From the NCBI RefSeq assembly GCF_029227915.1, contig NC_079876.1, positions 10,912,001 to 10,976,000 on the forward strand: DNA of 64,000 nucleotides. The letters run 5' to 3'. The notes beneath the pieces were generated by a model. It saw only the letters and a program-made list of their open reading frames with translations, ran no database searches and was not told where the DNA came from. Shown one piece after another: positions 13,157 through 22,370 of this stretch. The position numbers and the translations under genes are program-made. This stretch comes from Hydractinia symbiolongicarpus (taxonomy: Eukaryota > Cnidaria > Hydrozoa > Anthoathecata > Hydractiniidae). Each line of letters starts with the position of its first letter. Position 1 is the stretch's first letter.

Positions 13157-13560
13157 CTATTATAGACAAGGGTGCTGACTCACCGGAAAAGCGGCAAAAA
13201 CCATGGGGGCTGTCGGACAAATTCCGGCGTTTTAGAAAAAAATTAAAATTTCGCCCGGAGAAACCCGAATCAACCCGAAACAACATTTTTTTAAACATTT
13301 ATTTCCATGTATCATTTTTTCTTTTAATGTCGAGGAATGGTAGTGGAAGACTGTTTTTATATCATTTATTTCATAAATAGCTGTAATAAAATCCCACAAA
13401 TAATAAACTGTAAGTACGACGGCAAAATAGCACCTCCCTTCTTCTCAACAAAATGTAAATGAGAACCTTCTTCTCATAAGAATTTAAATGAGAACAATGA
13501 GCTCGTCCCGTGTTGCATTACGGGCGCAATTGGACATGTTCAAAAATATGAGGCAGTTTT
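13157..13560 (+). mobile_element. Repeat family Y, copy 1
   Basis: Starts with an AAGGGTGCTGACTC motif, contains CGCCCGGAGAAACCC and ends with GCGCAATTGGACATGTTCAAAAA. The block shared with 23150-23450 (opposite strand) includes AAATCCCACAAATAATAA and ATAGCACCTTCC-like words. A deletion derivative lies at 19408-19530. No coding capacity was seen. Confidence 0.6.
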
Positions 13561-14062
13561 TGGCCAATTGTGAACATTTAGGGTGTATGTTAAATAATTA
13601 TCCTAAGTATCTTAGTCAATAATGTAACAATTTGTCATGTCTATCTCTTCAAGGAAGATAAAACTGTAACAATTAGAAATTCCCATGAAGTAATCTGTCA
13701 AAGAGAAATTAAGTGAAACATAAAAAAAAATGATAATAAAGTAACAAGCTTTTCTTTTGAAAAAATGATACTAGTCTAATAAAGTCAAGAAAAATAATGG
13801 AAAAAAACCGGTTTTCGGACTAATGAAAGTTCCGGTTGTTACTACCATAAATACAACATTATTTGCTTCAAAAACAAACAAACAAAAAATGAAAATTTTC
13901 TAACACTTTGAAAGAAAAAAAGTTACTTTTTTATCAGCATTTATCCAAGAAAGCATAAATGTTGAATTTAACTAACTGCTAAAATAACTTTTATGAATTC
14001 TCACTTTTCAGAATCTTCAAGGGAAATCTTGTATATCAAAACAAAAATGTGATAATAAAGTA
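13561..14062. other. AT-rich spacer
   Basis: No gene was recognised. The words GATAATAAAGTAA and GTAACAATT recur here and at 14925-15490, suggesting an old duplicated repeat. Confidence 0.4.
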
Positions 14063-14912
14063 AAGCTTGGTTCCCACTGTGGTTTAACTTGGGTTTAAAT
14101 ATACAACCTAAAATGTGGCGCCGTAGATTAGTGGTTATACTCGTACTCTGTGCGAGAGACTAGGGTTAGATTCCTCTTGACGGCGATTCAACATGGGCGA
14201 GTGAATGTTACCATAGCCCCGGGTGAACCCGAGCCATGTGAGGAAAATTGGGGAGATGGCTCTATGTGTGGGCCGTTGGATGTTGGCGGGACTTGTCTAG
14301 TAGAGCGCAGGTCCTAATTGGGTCTGTGTAGTTCAAAATGAGCATTAAATACTCTAGGACTCTCCATCTAAGCCATGGCTCCTCCTGGACATAATAGTCA
14401 GGGTATATCCCTCCATATTAGTGAAGCTAGCTTTGTAAAATATGCACATCTATCTCTCTAAAAGGTTTTAAATGTGTTTTTAAAATTAAAATAAAACCTG
14501 AGCATTCCCACTGTGTTTTAACCAGTGTGTTTTAAAAGCAAAAACATGTAGCGTTTCTCTCTTTGTCGCCCTGTGTGATTTATCAAAAATCACTGGATAT
14601 TGGCGAATAAGTTTGCTAAAATTCTCTTCCTGTACCAAACTTGTTTTTTTTTCTGCAATTGTTTATTCTTTTTTCTGTCTTAACGTGAAAATGCGCAAAA
14701 TGAGCCCTAAAATTGTTGAAAACTCCTTCGGCCTTTGAACTTTAAACCACAATATCAAAAATTTTTGATCTAAGGTTTTATTTTATCTGTGGTTTAAACA
14801 GGTTTTATGGCGAAAATTTTAAAACACGAACACGTTCACATTATGCCTTAACTTTAAAATCTTATTTAAAACATACCTAAAACACACTTAAACTACAGTG
14901 GGAACCGAGCTT
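14063..14912. mobile_element. MITE with AAGCTTGGTTCCCACTGT ends
   Basis: The 25-bp ends at 14063-14087 and 14888-14912 are reverse complements with two mismatches. The interior has further CATTCCCACTGTG and GTTTTAA subterminal repeats. There is no transposase frame. A complete SINE (14117-14462) has inserted inside it, so the MITE is the older element. Confidence 0.75.
14117..14462 (+). mobile_element. Full-length tRNA-derived SINE
   Basis: The first 70 bases resemble a tRNA. The end segment CGCCGT (14119-14124) pairs with ACGGCG (14180-14185), TAGATTAGTGGTTA fits an A-box, a CTCGT/GCGAG stem encloses a seven-base loop (14140-14156), and GGTTAGATTCC fits a degenerate B-box. The body (CATGGGCGAGTG to CATGGCTCCTCCTGG) is not tRNA-like. 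It ends in a short TCTATCTCTCTA tail, shared with the copy at 60-180. Confidence 0.75.
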
Positions 14913-14924
14913 AACAAAAATCAC

Positions 14925-15490
14925 GCCTCGTTAGAAATCTCCAAGATCTGTATATGTTACAAAATCATCATTAAAAGCAAAAGTAGATTGCTTTAATTAA
15001 GACATATCTCTTCTAATGGATGCCTAACACCTTGCAGTACAGAAACAAAAAAATCATTTCTGAGTTCTTAAATGACACAGAAATGATAATTTTGTAACAA
15101 AAAATTGAATATTGTGTCTTATATTATCATTTTTTGCTTTGAACAAAAAGGTTTTTCCAAAAGCTAAATCTATATTTAAACAAAGCAATTATCAATTGAG
15201 ACAAAAGCAGAAACACGTAAATTCAAGAACGCAGAAATGATCAGAAAGCACCGAAAAAAATATTCCTGGCAAAGTCCAAAATATTTACTAAGAAATACAA
15301 AATATTTTATAGTTCCTTAGAATTCCTGAAGATCTGTACTTGTTACAAAATTGTCATTAAGAAGTAAAAGTAGATGTCTTTATTTAGATGTCTTTATTCT
15401 TTATTCTTATTCTTTATTGTATCTTATATTATAATTTTTTTGCTTTTGAATAAAAATGTTTTACCAAAAACTAAAATTAAACTTAAAATG
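14925..15490. repeat. Diverged direct repeat, about 250 bp
   Basis: Segments at about 14935-15180 and 15320-15485 share AAGATCTGTA..TTGTTACAAAAT, AAGTAGAT..CTTTA and CTTATATTAT..TTTTTTGCTTT in the same order. This is an old tandem duplication or two copies of an AT-rich repeat. Confidence 0.5.
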
Positions 15491-15613
15491 ATTAATGAAA
15501 GTTCGGTCCACGAAAGTTTCTACATCTAAAGTAAGGTAACTAAACGCTATCACACAGCCACAGGTAATTCTCTATCGATAAACTATCGTCATCAATCATT
15601 TCGACAATAGGAT

Positions 15614-16380
15614 TTACCAATTGAGCAGGAAGAACATAAACAACATCTGAAAAAACCTTGTAACTTTTATTTTTCTGAAAATATTGGCACTTGATGTATT
15701 TGCACCCGATTGGAACAATGTGATTGTACTATCTATTAACTCTGATGTTGCAGTTCCATAATCAATCACTTTACAAAGGTAAAACAGTTCAAGGGAGTTT
15801 GGTGGGAAATACAGAGCAATGACACCACCACAGGAAATTACACCAAAAACACTATCTGCTCCCATTTCATATAATTCGTATTCCTCAGAATTAATGTCCA
15901 ATGTCATCTGCTTTAAACTCATCATCATCCTCATCATCATCCTCATCATCATCCTCATCATCATCCTCATCACCATACTCATCATCATCCTCATCATCAT
16001 CCTCATCATCATCCTCATCATCATCCTCATCCTTATCATCCTCATCCTCATCATCATCCTCATCATCATCATCATCCTCATCATCCTCCTCATCATCCTC
16101 ATCCTCACCCTCATCCTCATCATCATCATCATCATCAAACGGTCAAGATCTTCCTGCTTCAGTGCCCATGTCTCAACAATAAATGAATTCTCTAATTTTT
16201 TATCATTATTAAGCTTTTTAAGCTCACTCAAAAATGCATTGCATACATAACCTTGAAACAAATTATCACAATTTGTATAAGCTATAATTTCATTAAATGT
16301 ACTCTGCTTCTGTAAAACATTATTCACAACTTTGCCCTTTATAGGTGAAGGTAATTCTTGTATTATATTTCCAAGGTGTT
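15614..16380 (-). CDS. Hypothetical reading frame interrupted by a (CAT)n/(CCT)n array
   Basis: The minus strand carries an open frame of at least 237 residues. N-terminal segments such as FNEIIAYTNCDNLFQGY and LKQEDLDR look like ordinary protein, as do C-terminal segments such as NSEEYELYEMGADSVFGV and GGVIALYFPPNSLELF. The centre is a translated trinucleotide array read as Met/Arg in this frame; a neighbouring frame would give Asp/Glu-rich sequence. The frame stays open upstream to about 16380 with no obvious start codon, so this may be an exon or a pseudogene piece. I do not recognise the family. It may belong with the zinc-finger frame at 17036-17362. Confidence 0.35.
15920..16136. repeat. 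Compound (CAT)n/(CCT)n microsatellite
   Basis: Nearly uninterrupted CATCATCCT-type trinucleotides over about 215 bp. All six frames are open and give poly-Ser, Ile/Leu-rich or Met/Arg-rich shadows. Such an array is prone to length change. Confidence 0.95.
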
Positions 16381-16832
16381 CTGATTTGCGTTTTATGTCA
16401 CTATACTTTTTCTATAATTAGTGACTGATAAATCTTGTTTAACAGTGTTTAAATTCCACAGTATGTACATACCCCCATTGAGTATCCTAATACTCCGCTC
16501 CATGTGGGTCAGCCCTACTCCTTCTAGAAGGTTCCTCCCAGAATCCCTTGCCTCAGAGTATATATATAGTTGGCACATTGTTTTCATTTTCCTCTTCAGT
16601 GCTTCAGCCGAATTTGCTCCTCCGCCCTCCCTGCTAACTATTTTCTAGATATTCGCATTACCTACTATGTATATATTTGTAATATAGACTCAGCTTTATA
16701 TTAGCTACTTCATCTTTATATAGTAGTATGCTCACTCATTTATCGTTGTATATATTTATTTGTTTTTGTGTATGCTCGCTGCTCTTTGTATTTATTTGTT
16801 GTTGTTTTTAGTATTCTTGCTAATAGAACTGT

Positions 16833-17362
16833 TTACTGCATATTTGCGTTTTTACTGTGAGTTGAACTATTTGTTACACTGATTGTTTCCATTGTTTCTT
16901 TTGACGGAGTTAACCATTCCCATGGTTGAATTCGCTCATCATTATTGTCCTCGTGAAATGGTTCTTCAGAAATGTTGAAATCAACAAATGATGGGATTAA
17001 AGTAGAGCAAACCAATCTATTTTTCTATAAAGAACCTATTTATCTACATATCTGGCTGGAAACTTCACAAGTTTGTTATTTTTTGTTAGCATGTAATTTG
17101 CTGTAGCTTGCAAGTTTACTTTTGTATAAAAACACTTTTTTACATTCTGCGCATTGAAAGGTTTTTGTCTCACTTTTTGTGCAACCCTCCTTGATGTGCA
17201 TAAAATGTTAGGTTTGTGCTTATATGTTTTTTTACAAGTACTGCAATGATACAGATCGCCTTTTAGAGTGTATTTTTCAACTTTTGATGGTGTTGGTTTT
17301 AAACATTTTTTTTGCATGTCTTGTAACTTGTGTTCTAAATTTGAAACTCTCTCTGCAGCCAA
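16833..17362 (-). pseudogene. Degenerate C2H2 zinc-finger reading frames
   Basis: The frame at 17362-17036 begins with a short coiled segment (NLEHKLQDMQKK) followed by YHCSTCKKTYKHKPN, a C2H2 first half. A second unit, FNAQNVKKCFYTKVNLQA, has lost the first Cys of its pair and its His residues. A second open stretch at 17015-16833 contains acidic sequence (EEPFHEDNNDERIQPWEW) in another frame. Loss of zinc ligands suggests a decayed transposon-associated or lineage-specific zinc-finger gene, possibly with 15614-16380 as its downstream part. It is weakly supported as a working gene. Confidence 0.35.
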
Positions 17363-18069
17363 TATTCTTACAACTAAAATTACTCATTTTCTTGTCTAAA
17401 TAAAAATTATGAAAACTATTATCAACTGTCAAAATACTTTCAAGGCTATTTACGCAACTACATTTTATTCTGTTGAGGATATTTTTGCAGTAATATTATA
17501 AATTAAATACTTTTACAAAACTAATTTAGCAATCCAGATGATAAGTCCTAACCAAAACTAGTTTTCTCTCATTACCTAAATAATTTAAAATCAATACTAT
17601 ATAAACACAGTAGTGACTTCAAGATCAACAGCACAACGTTTTTTTTATGAGAAAAATTTACTAAACATTCTATTCACTATATACATGCTGTGCAATGGCT
17701 TCTTTTCAAATACAAAGCAACGGTTTCTCTTAAAGATCAAATCTCCATTATCAGATATACTATATTTCTGCTTACTGTTATAAACTTTGTTACATCTTCC
17801 TTTCGAATGTTTATAAAAAATAAAAATTATTCTATTCTTTGTAATGACTTCTTCATTCATGCAATGCAATGGTTTCTCTGAGAAAACAAATTGATTTCTT
17901 CCATCTGTTATGTGTATGTATGTGTCTGTACTACTTATATTTATACTGCACCAAAATATGAAAAATAAGCTACTTTATGAACTTTCCCATTACAGTATCA
18001 CCTTCTATATATATTTCAATCAATGATTGTTACAAGGTTATATATATCATTCTTACTTACTTATGTTTT
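17363..18069. other. AT-rich spacer
   Basis: Short frames overlap on both strands around 17645-17881 without recognisable motifs. No repeat boundaries were found. Confidence 0.4.
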
Positions 18070-18960
18070 GAAGTTGTAGCTTCACACCTGTCGTAGACGA
18101 CCAACGTCAGTCACTTCTTTCTCTTCTTCTACTCCATCTCTAAGGAGAGGAGGATGAGAATTAGATCGAACTACAGTGACTATACTGTTTTCTGAGGCTT
18201 CATTTGTCCCGGGGATCGGAGGTTCATCTGGGAGAGTTTTGAGAAACTTGTCGAGGGCTGTTTTAAACTTTAAAACTGGACATGAAGTGATGCTTTTAGG
18301 GACTTGGGCAGGGCGTTGAAAGTTCTTGGAGCTTGATAACGAAAGCTGTTGTGTAGTTTAGCGAAGCTTGTGGAATTGTTCAGCACCGATGGTAGTTGAA
18401 AGAAACGCCCTTTTATTTGTGTTGCATGGGTTTGCATGGGTGGGTGAAGCTTTGGGACAATGCCTTCAGCTATTTTCCAACTGTATATCGCTTGATAGTG
18501 TTCACGTCGTCGTTGTAATGAGTACAATTTGAGCTGTTTAAGTGCGTTGTTGTAAGTCATTCTGTGTACACAGTTGATCTTTTTCAAGTAGCTCCATTGC
18601 AGAGCTTCTAGTACCTTGATTTGTCCTTTACTAGCAGAAGACCAGAGTTGAGAGGAGAGAACTTTTCGTGATCGCGATCGAAAGATTTGAAGAATCCAGC
18701 TTGTAAGTTGTTTTGTATTATCTACAATTTTATTTATATGCGATTTGAAGGTAGCATCATCTGTCATTAGTATTCCAAGATCTTTGTCTTGTGTTTTTGG
18801 TTGGATTTGTGTTGATACTGTTGTCTTTTCCATACTGCAGGAGTTCAAACTTTGTATTGTTGAACATCAGTTGTTTTGTTTACTCTATTCGTAGACTGAG
18901 TTTAGGTCTGCTTTCATTTTTTCAATGTCACTTTCAGAGCTAACCTTCATTATATAAGTC
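18070..18960 (-). pseudogene. 5'-truncated CR1/jockey-like LINE, end of reverse transcriptase
   Basis: The minus-strand frame 18848-18270 encodes the region after the RT palm: LGILMTDDATFKSHI matches the KDLGV..D..L.F..HI block, and LYSLQRRREHYQAIYSWKI plus FRYQAPRTFNALP match the C-terminal L.SL..RR and R....WN.LP blocks of non-LTR retrotransposons. Upstream (18960-18850) the N.TKFELLQYG motif survives behind a stop and a frameshift. Downstream the frame shifts into KFKTALDKFLKTLPDEPP, the usual end of this ORF. The element ends in a short AAGT microsatellite near 18058. It lacks the endonuclease and catalytic RT motifs, so it is dead on arrival. Confidence 0.85.
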
Positions 18961-19407
18961 TTGAACCTAAAAGAGCTTTCTGTTACTCAAATATCAATCT
19001 GATTTAATTCAAATATTGTATAGTAACCTTCAGGTTTTGGATAATGTTGGTTATATACATAAAATGTTTTAAAATATTTTAAAATTTTTTGCTTGTTACT
19101 TTATTATCAGCATTTTGCTTTCCAATGCCGTTACAGATTTGTGCAATGAAGAATAATTGGTATGTTTAAAGCCATTGTATTATGATTCTTTGTCTTTTAA
19201 CCACTTTTTTCCACTATTAATGCAGATTATGATACAAATGTAACATTGTTACTTTTTATCATAAATGTGCTCTGAAAGCACATATGCAGAATAAAAGTAT
19301 CTTGACCTATTCATAATGACTAGTTTACAAAACTTCCCTTTATTTTGTTACATAAGTATCATTTTATGATAAAAAGATGTTTTTTCTGATTTTAGCAATG
19401 TTCACAT
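18961..19407. other. AT-rich spacer
   Basis: No gene or repeat boundary was recognised. Confidence 0.4.
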
Positions 19408-19530
19408 TGCTGCCTATCTTTTTGAACATGTCCAATTCCGGCGCAACGCGTCTAGGCTTTTCTCCGGGCAGTTAGCTACAGAAAAAACCCTGAAAAAAAA
19501 ACGTTTTCGGCGAGTTGGCACCCTTGTTAT
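19408..19530 (-). mobile_element. Repeat family Y, internally deleted copy
   Basis: Read on the minus strand it starts AACAAGGGTGCCAACTCGCC, keeps GCCCGGAGAAAAGCC and ends GAATTGGACATGTTCAAAAA. These are the two ends of the 13157-13560 copy with the middle missing. Confidence 0.6.
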
Positions 19531-20290
19531 TACATTTGCACTGTAGTAGCTCTATTCTGACCCAACTTAGAACATGGCCCGTTTTAAGACGGGACGGACC
19601 ATCTTTGGACACGGTGGCCCATCTTTTGACATGGTGGCCCATCTTTTGACATGCTGCCCTGTCAATTGACGAGCCAGGACTAACTTGCGACATAGCGTTA
19701 AAATATGTTTGCATACTTAAGACCTTTAATTTAACGTAAACTAACTACAATGAAAAAACTGAACTGCTGCAACTTTCGCCGAGGTATTGTTGTATATGGC
19801 TTGCTGAGATTAAATCGAGCTATGCATTTTAAGATTGTTGTAGGTAGCAAAAACAACACTATTTGGCAACTCATGCAAGACCATATCTTCGAATGCATTT
19901 TAAAAGCAGTTAGAGACTTCCTTGTTGAATTATCAGAGATGTTTGTGTGCATAATGACTAGCTAAATAAGTATGACTCAGATATGAAAATATAACATTTA
20001 GTTCAGTGTAATTTCATATTATATATATATTCACAGGTAGCTATAGTATAGCTAAGCTGTTGTTTAAGCTATTTTGCTATGTTTAATTTTCAATATAATC
20101 TTTGATGGAATTATTGCAACTTGACCTATTACGTAACTTGAGAGCGAGAATCGTTTTGGCTGGGGCATCCATGAATGAAATATTGTGTTATATATTCAAG
20201 AAACAGAAAGATTGACCATGATTTTAAAGAAATATTATAAGTTAATTTATATTTTATGTGATTCTTAAGAAATTTTTTTTAAAAATTCTT

Positions 20291-20366
20291 TCCCGACTGG
20301 ACAACAGCAGGATCAAACCCACAACCACTTGGAAAGGAGTCGTAAGCTCTACCGACTGTGCTACCA
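20291..20366 (-). repeat. tRNA-like sequence (SINE head or tRNA relic)
   Basis: On the minus strand TAGCACAGTCGGTAGAGCTT gives an A-box and GTGGGTTTGATCCTGC gives a near-consensus B-box about 35 bases later. The cloverleaf is imperfect, so a functional tRNA is unlikely. Confidence 0.5.
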
Positions 20367-20699
20367 ATATTTGTGAATTTATGTCTGTGTTTGTTCAATT
20401 TTTAAGAAACAAATTATGACATTATATTTGTATTGCTCATTACTTTATCTATATTTGTAATATATTATATTTAGAGAATTTTAGATTTATTTTCTTCTGT
20501 ATATTTTTTGTTTTCTTTTGTCCTCTCCTATAGAGATTAAGTATATTTGTCCACACCTGTCTTCAATTTTTTCTTAAATTTGAAACATTGTGTTTCCCAT
20601 GTTACAAGGCTTAACTTAGTCTGGGAGTCCAAACTGACCCATGTGTGGTTGTTTCTGAAATGTGTGAAAAGTTGGATCTGTCCCTTTTTTACTACAATT

Positions 20700-20990
20700 T
20701 TTGTCCTTTGTCAATAGTTGGGCCTGTCCCATCCTATGACACAGTCTTTTAAAAGCATGGGAATTGTTTGTCAATAGTTGGGCCTGTCCCATCTTATGAC
20801 ACAGTCTTTTAAGGGCATGGAAATTGTTTGTCAATAGTTAGGCCTATCCCATCTTGTGCCACATTTTCTAAAATTGCAAGAGACCTTTGTGTATAGTTAA
20901 GTTTGTCCCATCTAATGATACGGTTTTAAAAACAAGAGATTCTATCGTCAATACAGTTCGGCCTGTATCAACTTAAGACATATTACGAGG
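20700..20990. repeat. 60-bp tandem repeat, about five units
   Basis: Units start TTTGTCAATAGTTGGGCCTG and carry TCCCATCTTATGACACAGTC. The first three are in exact 60-bp register; the last two are diverged. The motif TCCCATC..ATGACA echoes the inverted-repeat element's subterminal sequence. Confidence 0.85.
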
Positions 20991-21447
20991 GTGCCGATAA
21001 GCTGCATACACCGTAAAAAGTGCAGGCGTTTTCGGTCGAGTTCGGCGTTATAAAAAAAATTCAAGTATTCGCCCGAAAAAACCTGCATAGGCCCGAACAA
21101 TGCCCGAACAAAAAACAGACACTAATATATGATTCAAAAAAACTATAAAAATTAAAATAAACTTACATGTGGTAGTGAAGTTCTTAGAAGAACTGTTTTT
21201 GATGGTTTTTGAAAAAGTTTACTTTATAAATAACTTATAGCTATATAAACTTTATTAACTCCTTTCTCTTCAAGTGCCTTCTTCCCAACCATCGTCCGCA
21301 TGGTTTGTTACAAGGAATTGCATTTCGGGAATATTCCGGGCAAGTTCGGGAAAGTGCGGACGGTTTCGGGGGACAATCGCCAATTTTATGTGAAAATTCG
21401 CCCACACTCGCACGTATATATGCGTACGTTTGCGGCACCCTCATGAC
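20986..21447 (+). mobile_element. Repeat family X, copy 1
   Basis: Starts GAGGGTGCCGATAAGCTGC and ends GCGGCACCCTC, giving a 10-bp terminal inverted repeat. It contains GTGCAGGCGTTTTCGG, CCCGAACAATGCCCGAAC and ACTTTATAAATAACTTATA. The same element, inverted, lies at 22788-23135, and a fragment at 45930-45975. Confidence 0.7.
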
Positions 21448-21612
21448 ATATTTGCATACATTTGTCCAAGGTTGGGCCGGGTCCATCATTAGATGGGCTA
21501 TCCTGATTGCGGACACACCGACCCGTCTTTTGACGGGACAACCTGTGTAAAGACGGGCCAGTCCTGCGTCCAAAGTTAGGCCGCTGTCCGTAGTTGGGTC
21601 AGAACAGCTCTA

Positions 21613-22370
21613 CACTAGCTAGCTAGCTAACTAGAGAAAAATGTCTATATAGCTATATATATTTTATTATATTTTATATAACTGGTTTAGACAAGAACAA
21701 GTTCTTCTAGCACCTTTGTTGGTTCGTTTATTATTCAGACTCACTCAATTGAGCGGTCATAAATATAGCATTACGGTATTAAATATAGCTAGCTAGATAG
21801 CTACACACCTTTTACACTCAACTTAGAAATCCATTCTTCTGAAATAAAAAGTGCTGTCTACAAGCACACCGTTCGAAAATTTTCCCTAGCTACAGCAAGC
21901 TAAATCTGAATATTTCAATTCACTATTGTTAATGGTCCACAAAAAAAGAACTTACTCCCATCAGAAAATTTCTGAGACGTTGAATTGTTTTCGTTGCGGT
22001 CGCCATTTTTATTTTTGGATGACGAGTGTTTAAAACGTGATGTTAAGATGCGAAATGCTAAGAAGATGTTAATGGATTAAAAACGTTTAAGATAAAAATA
22101 TGGCCTGAAGTTCTATTTTTAGGCCAGGAAATAAGTTGTTGTTTTTTTAACATCAATATCTTTAGATTGTAATTTGTTGTTAATGTAGAACTTTTGTGCC
22201 ACATTAATTTTTCTACTAACACATGTCTATTTTGTGATGTCTTTATCCACTGTTTCATGTACCATGAAACACGAATTTTAAAAACAAAAATTGTGGCAAA
22301 AAAGGAGAAAGAAAGCGACAACACAACAACAAGTAAAATTGTTACAGCAACAGCTTACTAACGAATAAAA
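21613..22370. other. 5' flank of the ASB gene
   Basis: Begins with TAGC repeats, then AT-rich sequence with no recognised exon. The promoter and 5' UTR of the ankyrin/SOCS gene should lie in its last few hundred bases; no TATA element was confidently assigned. Confidence 0.4.

Larger units (their letters stand above)
19547..21612. mobile_element. 2.1-kb inverted-repeat element
   Basis: The left end TAGCTCTATTCTGACCCAAC (19547-) is the reverse complement, with two mismatches over 21 bp, of the right end at 21592-21612. Near both ends lie related phrases built on GACGGG and GGCCCATCTTTTGACA (left) and CCGTCTTTTGACGGGACA (right). The interior holds a 60-bp tandem repeat, a tRNA-like sequence and a nested family X element. 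No transposase was recognised, so it is probably a non-autonomous foldback-type transposon. Confidence 0.6.

Noticed and set aside
15901-16182. Poly-serine reading frame on the plus strand
   Set aside because: It is one of several open frames through the (CAT/CCT)n array; low complexity, no start context or flanking coding signal.
15819-16250. Ile/Leu-rich plus-strand frame that looks like membrane helices
   Set aside because: Translation of the same trinucleotide array in another frame; the hydrophobicity is an artefact.
19750-19965. 71-residue plus-strand frame
   Set aside because: Lies inside the 2.1-kb inverted-repeat element, with an equally long frame opposite it and no recognisable domain.
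20291-20366. Functional tRNA gene
   Set aside because: A- and B-boxes are present but the stems do not all pair; the same holds for 31078-31148 and 52060-52130.
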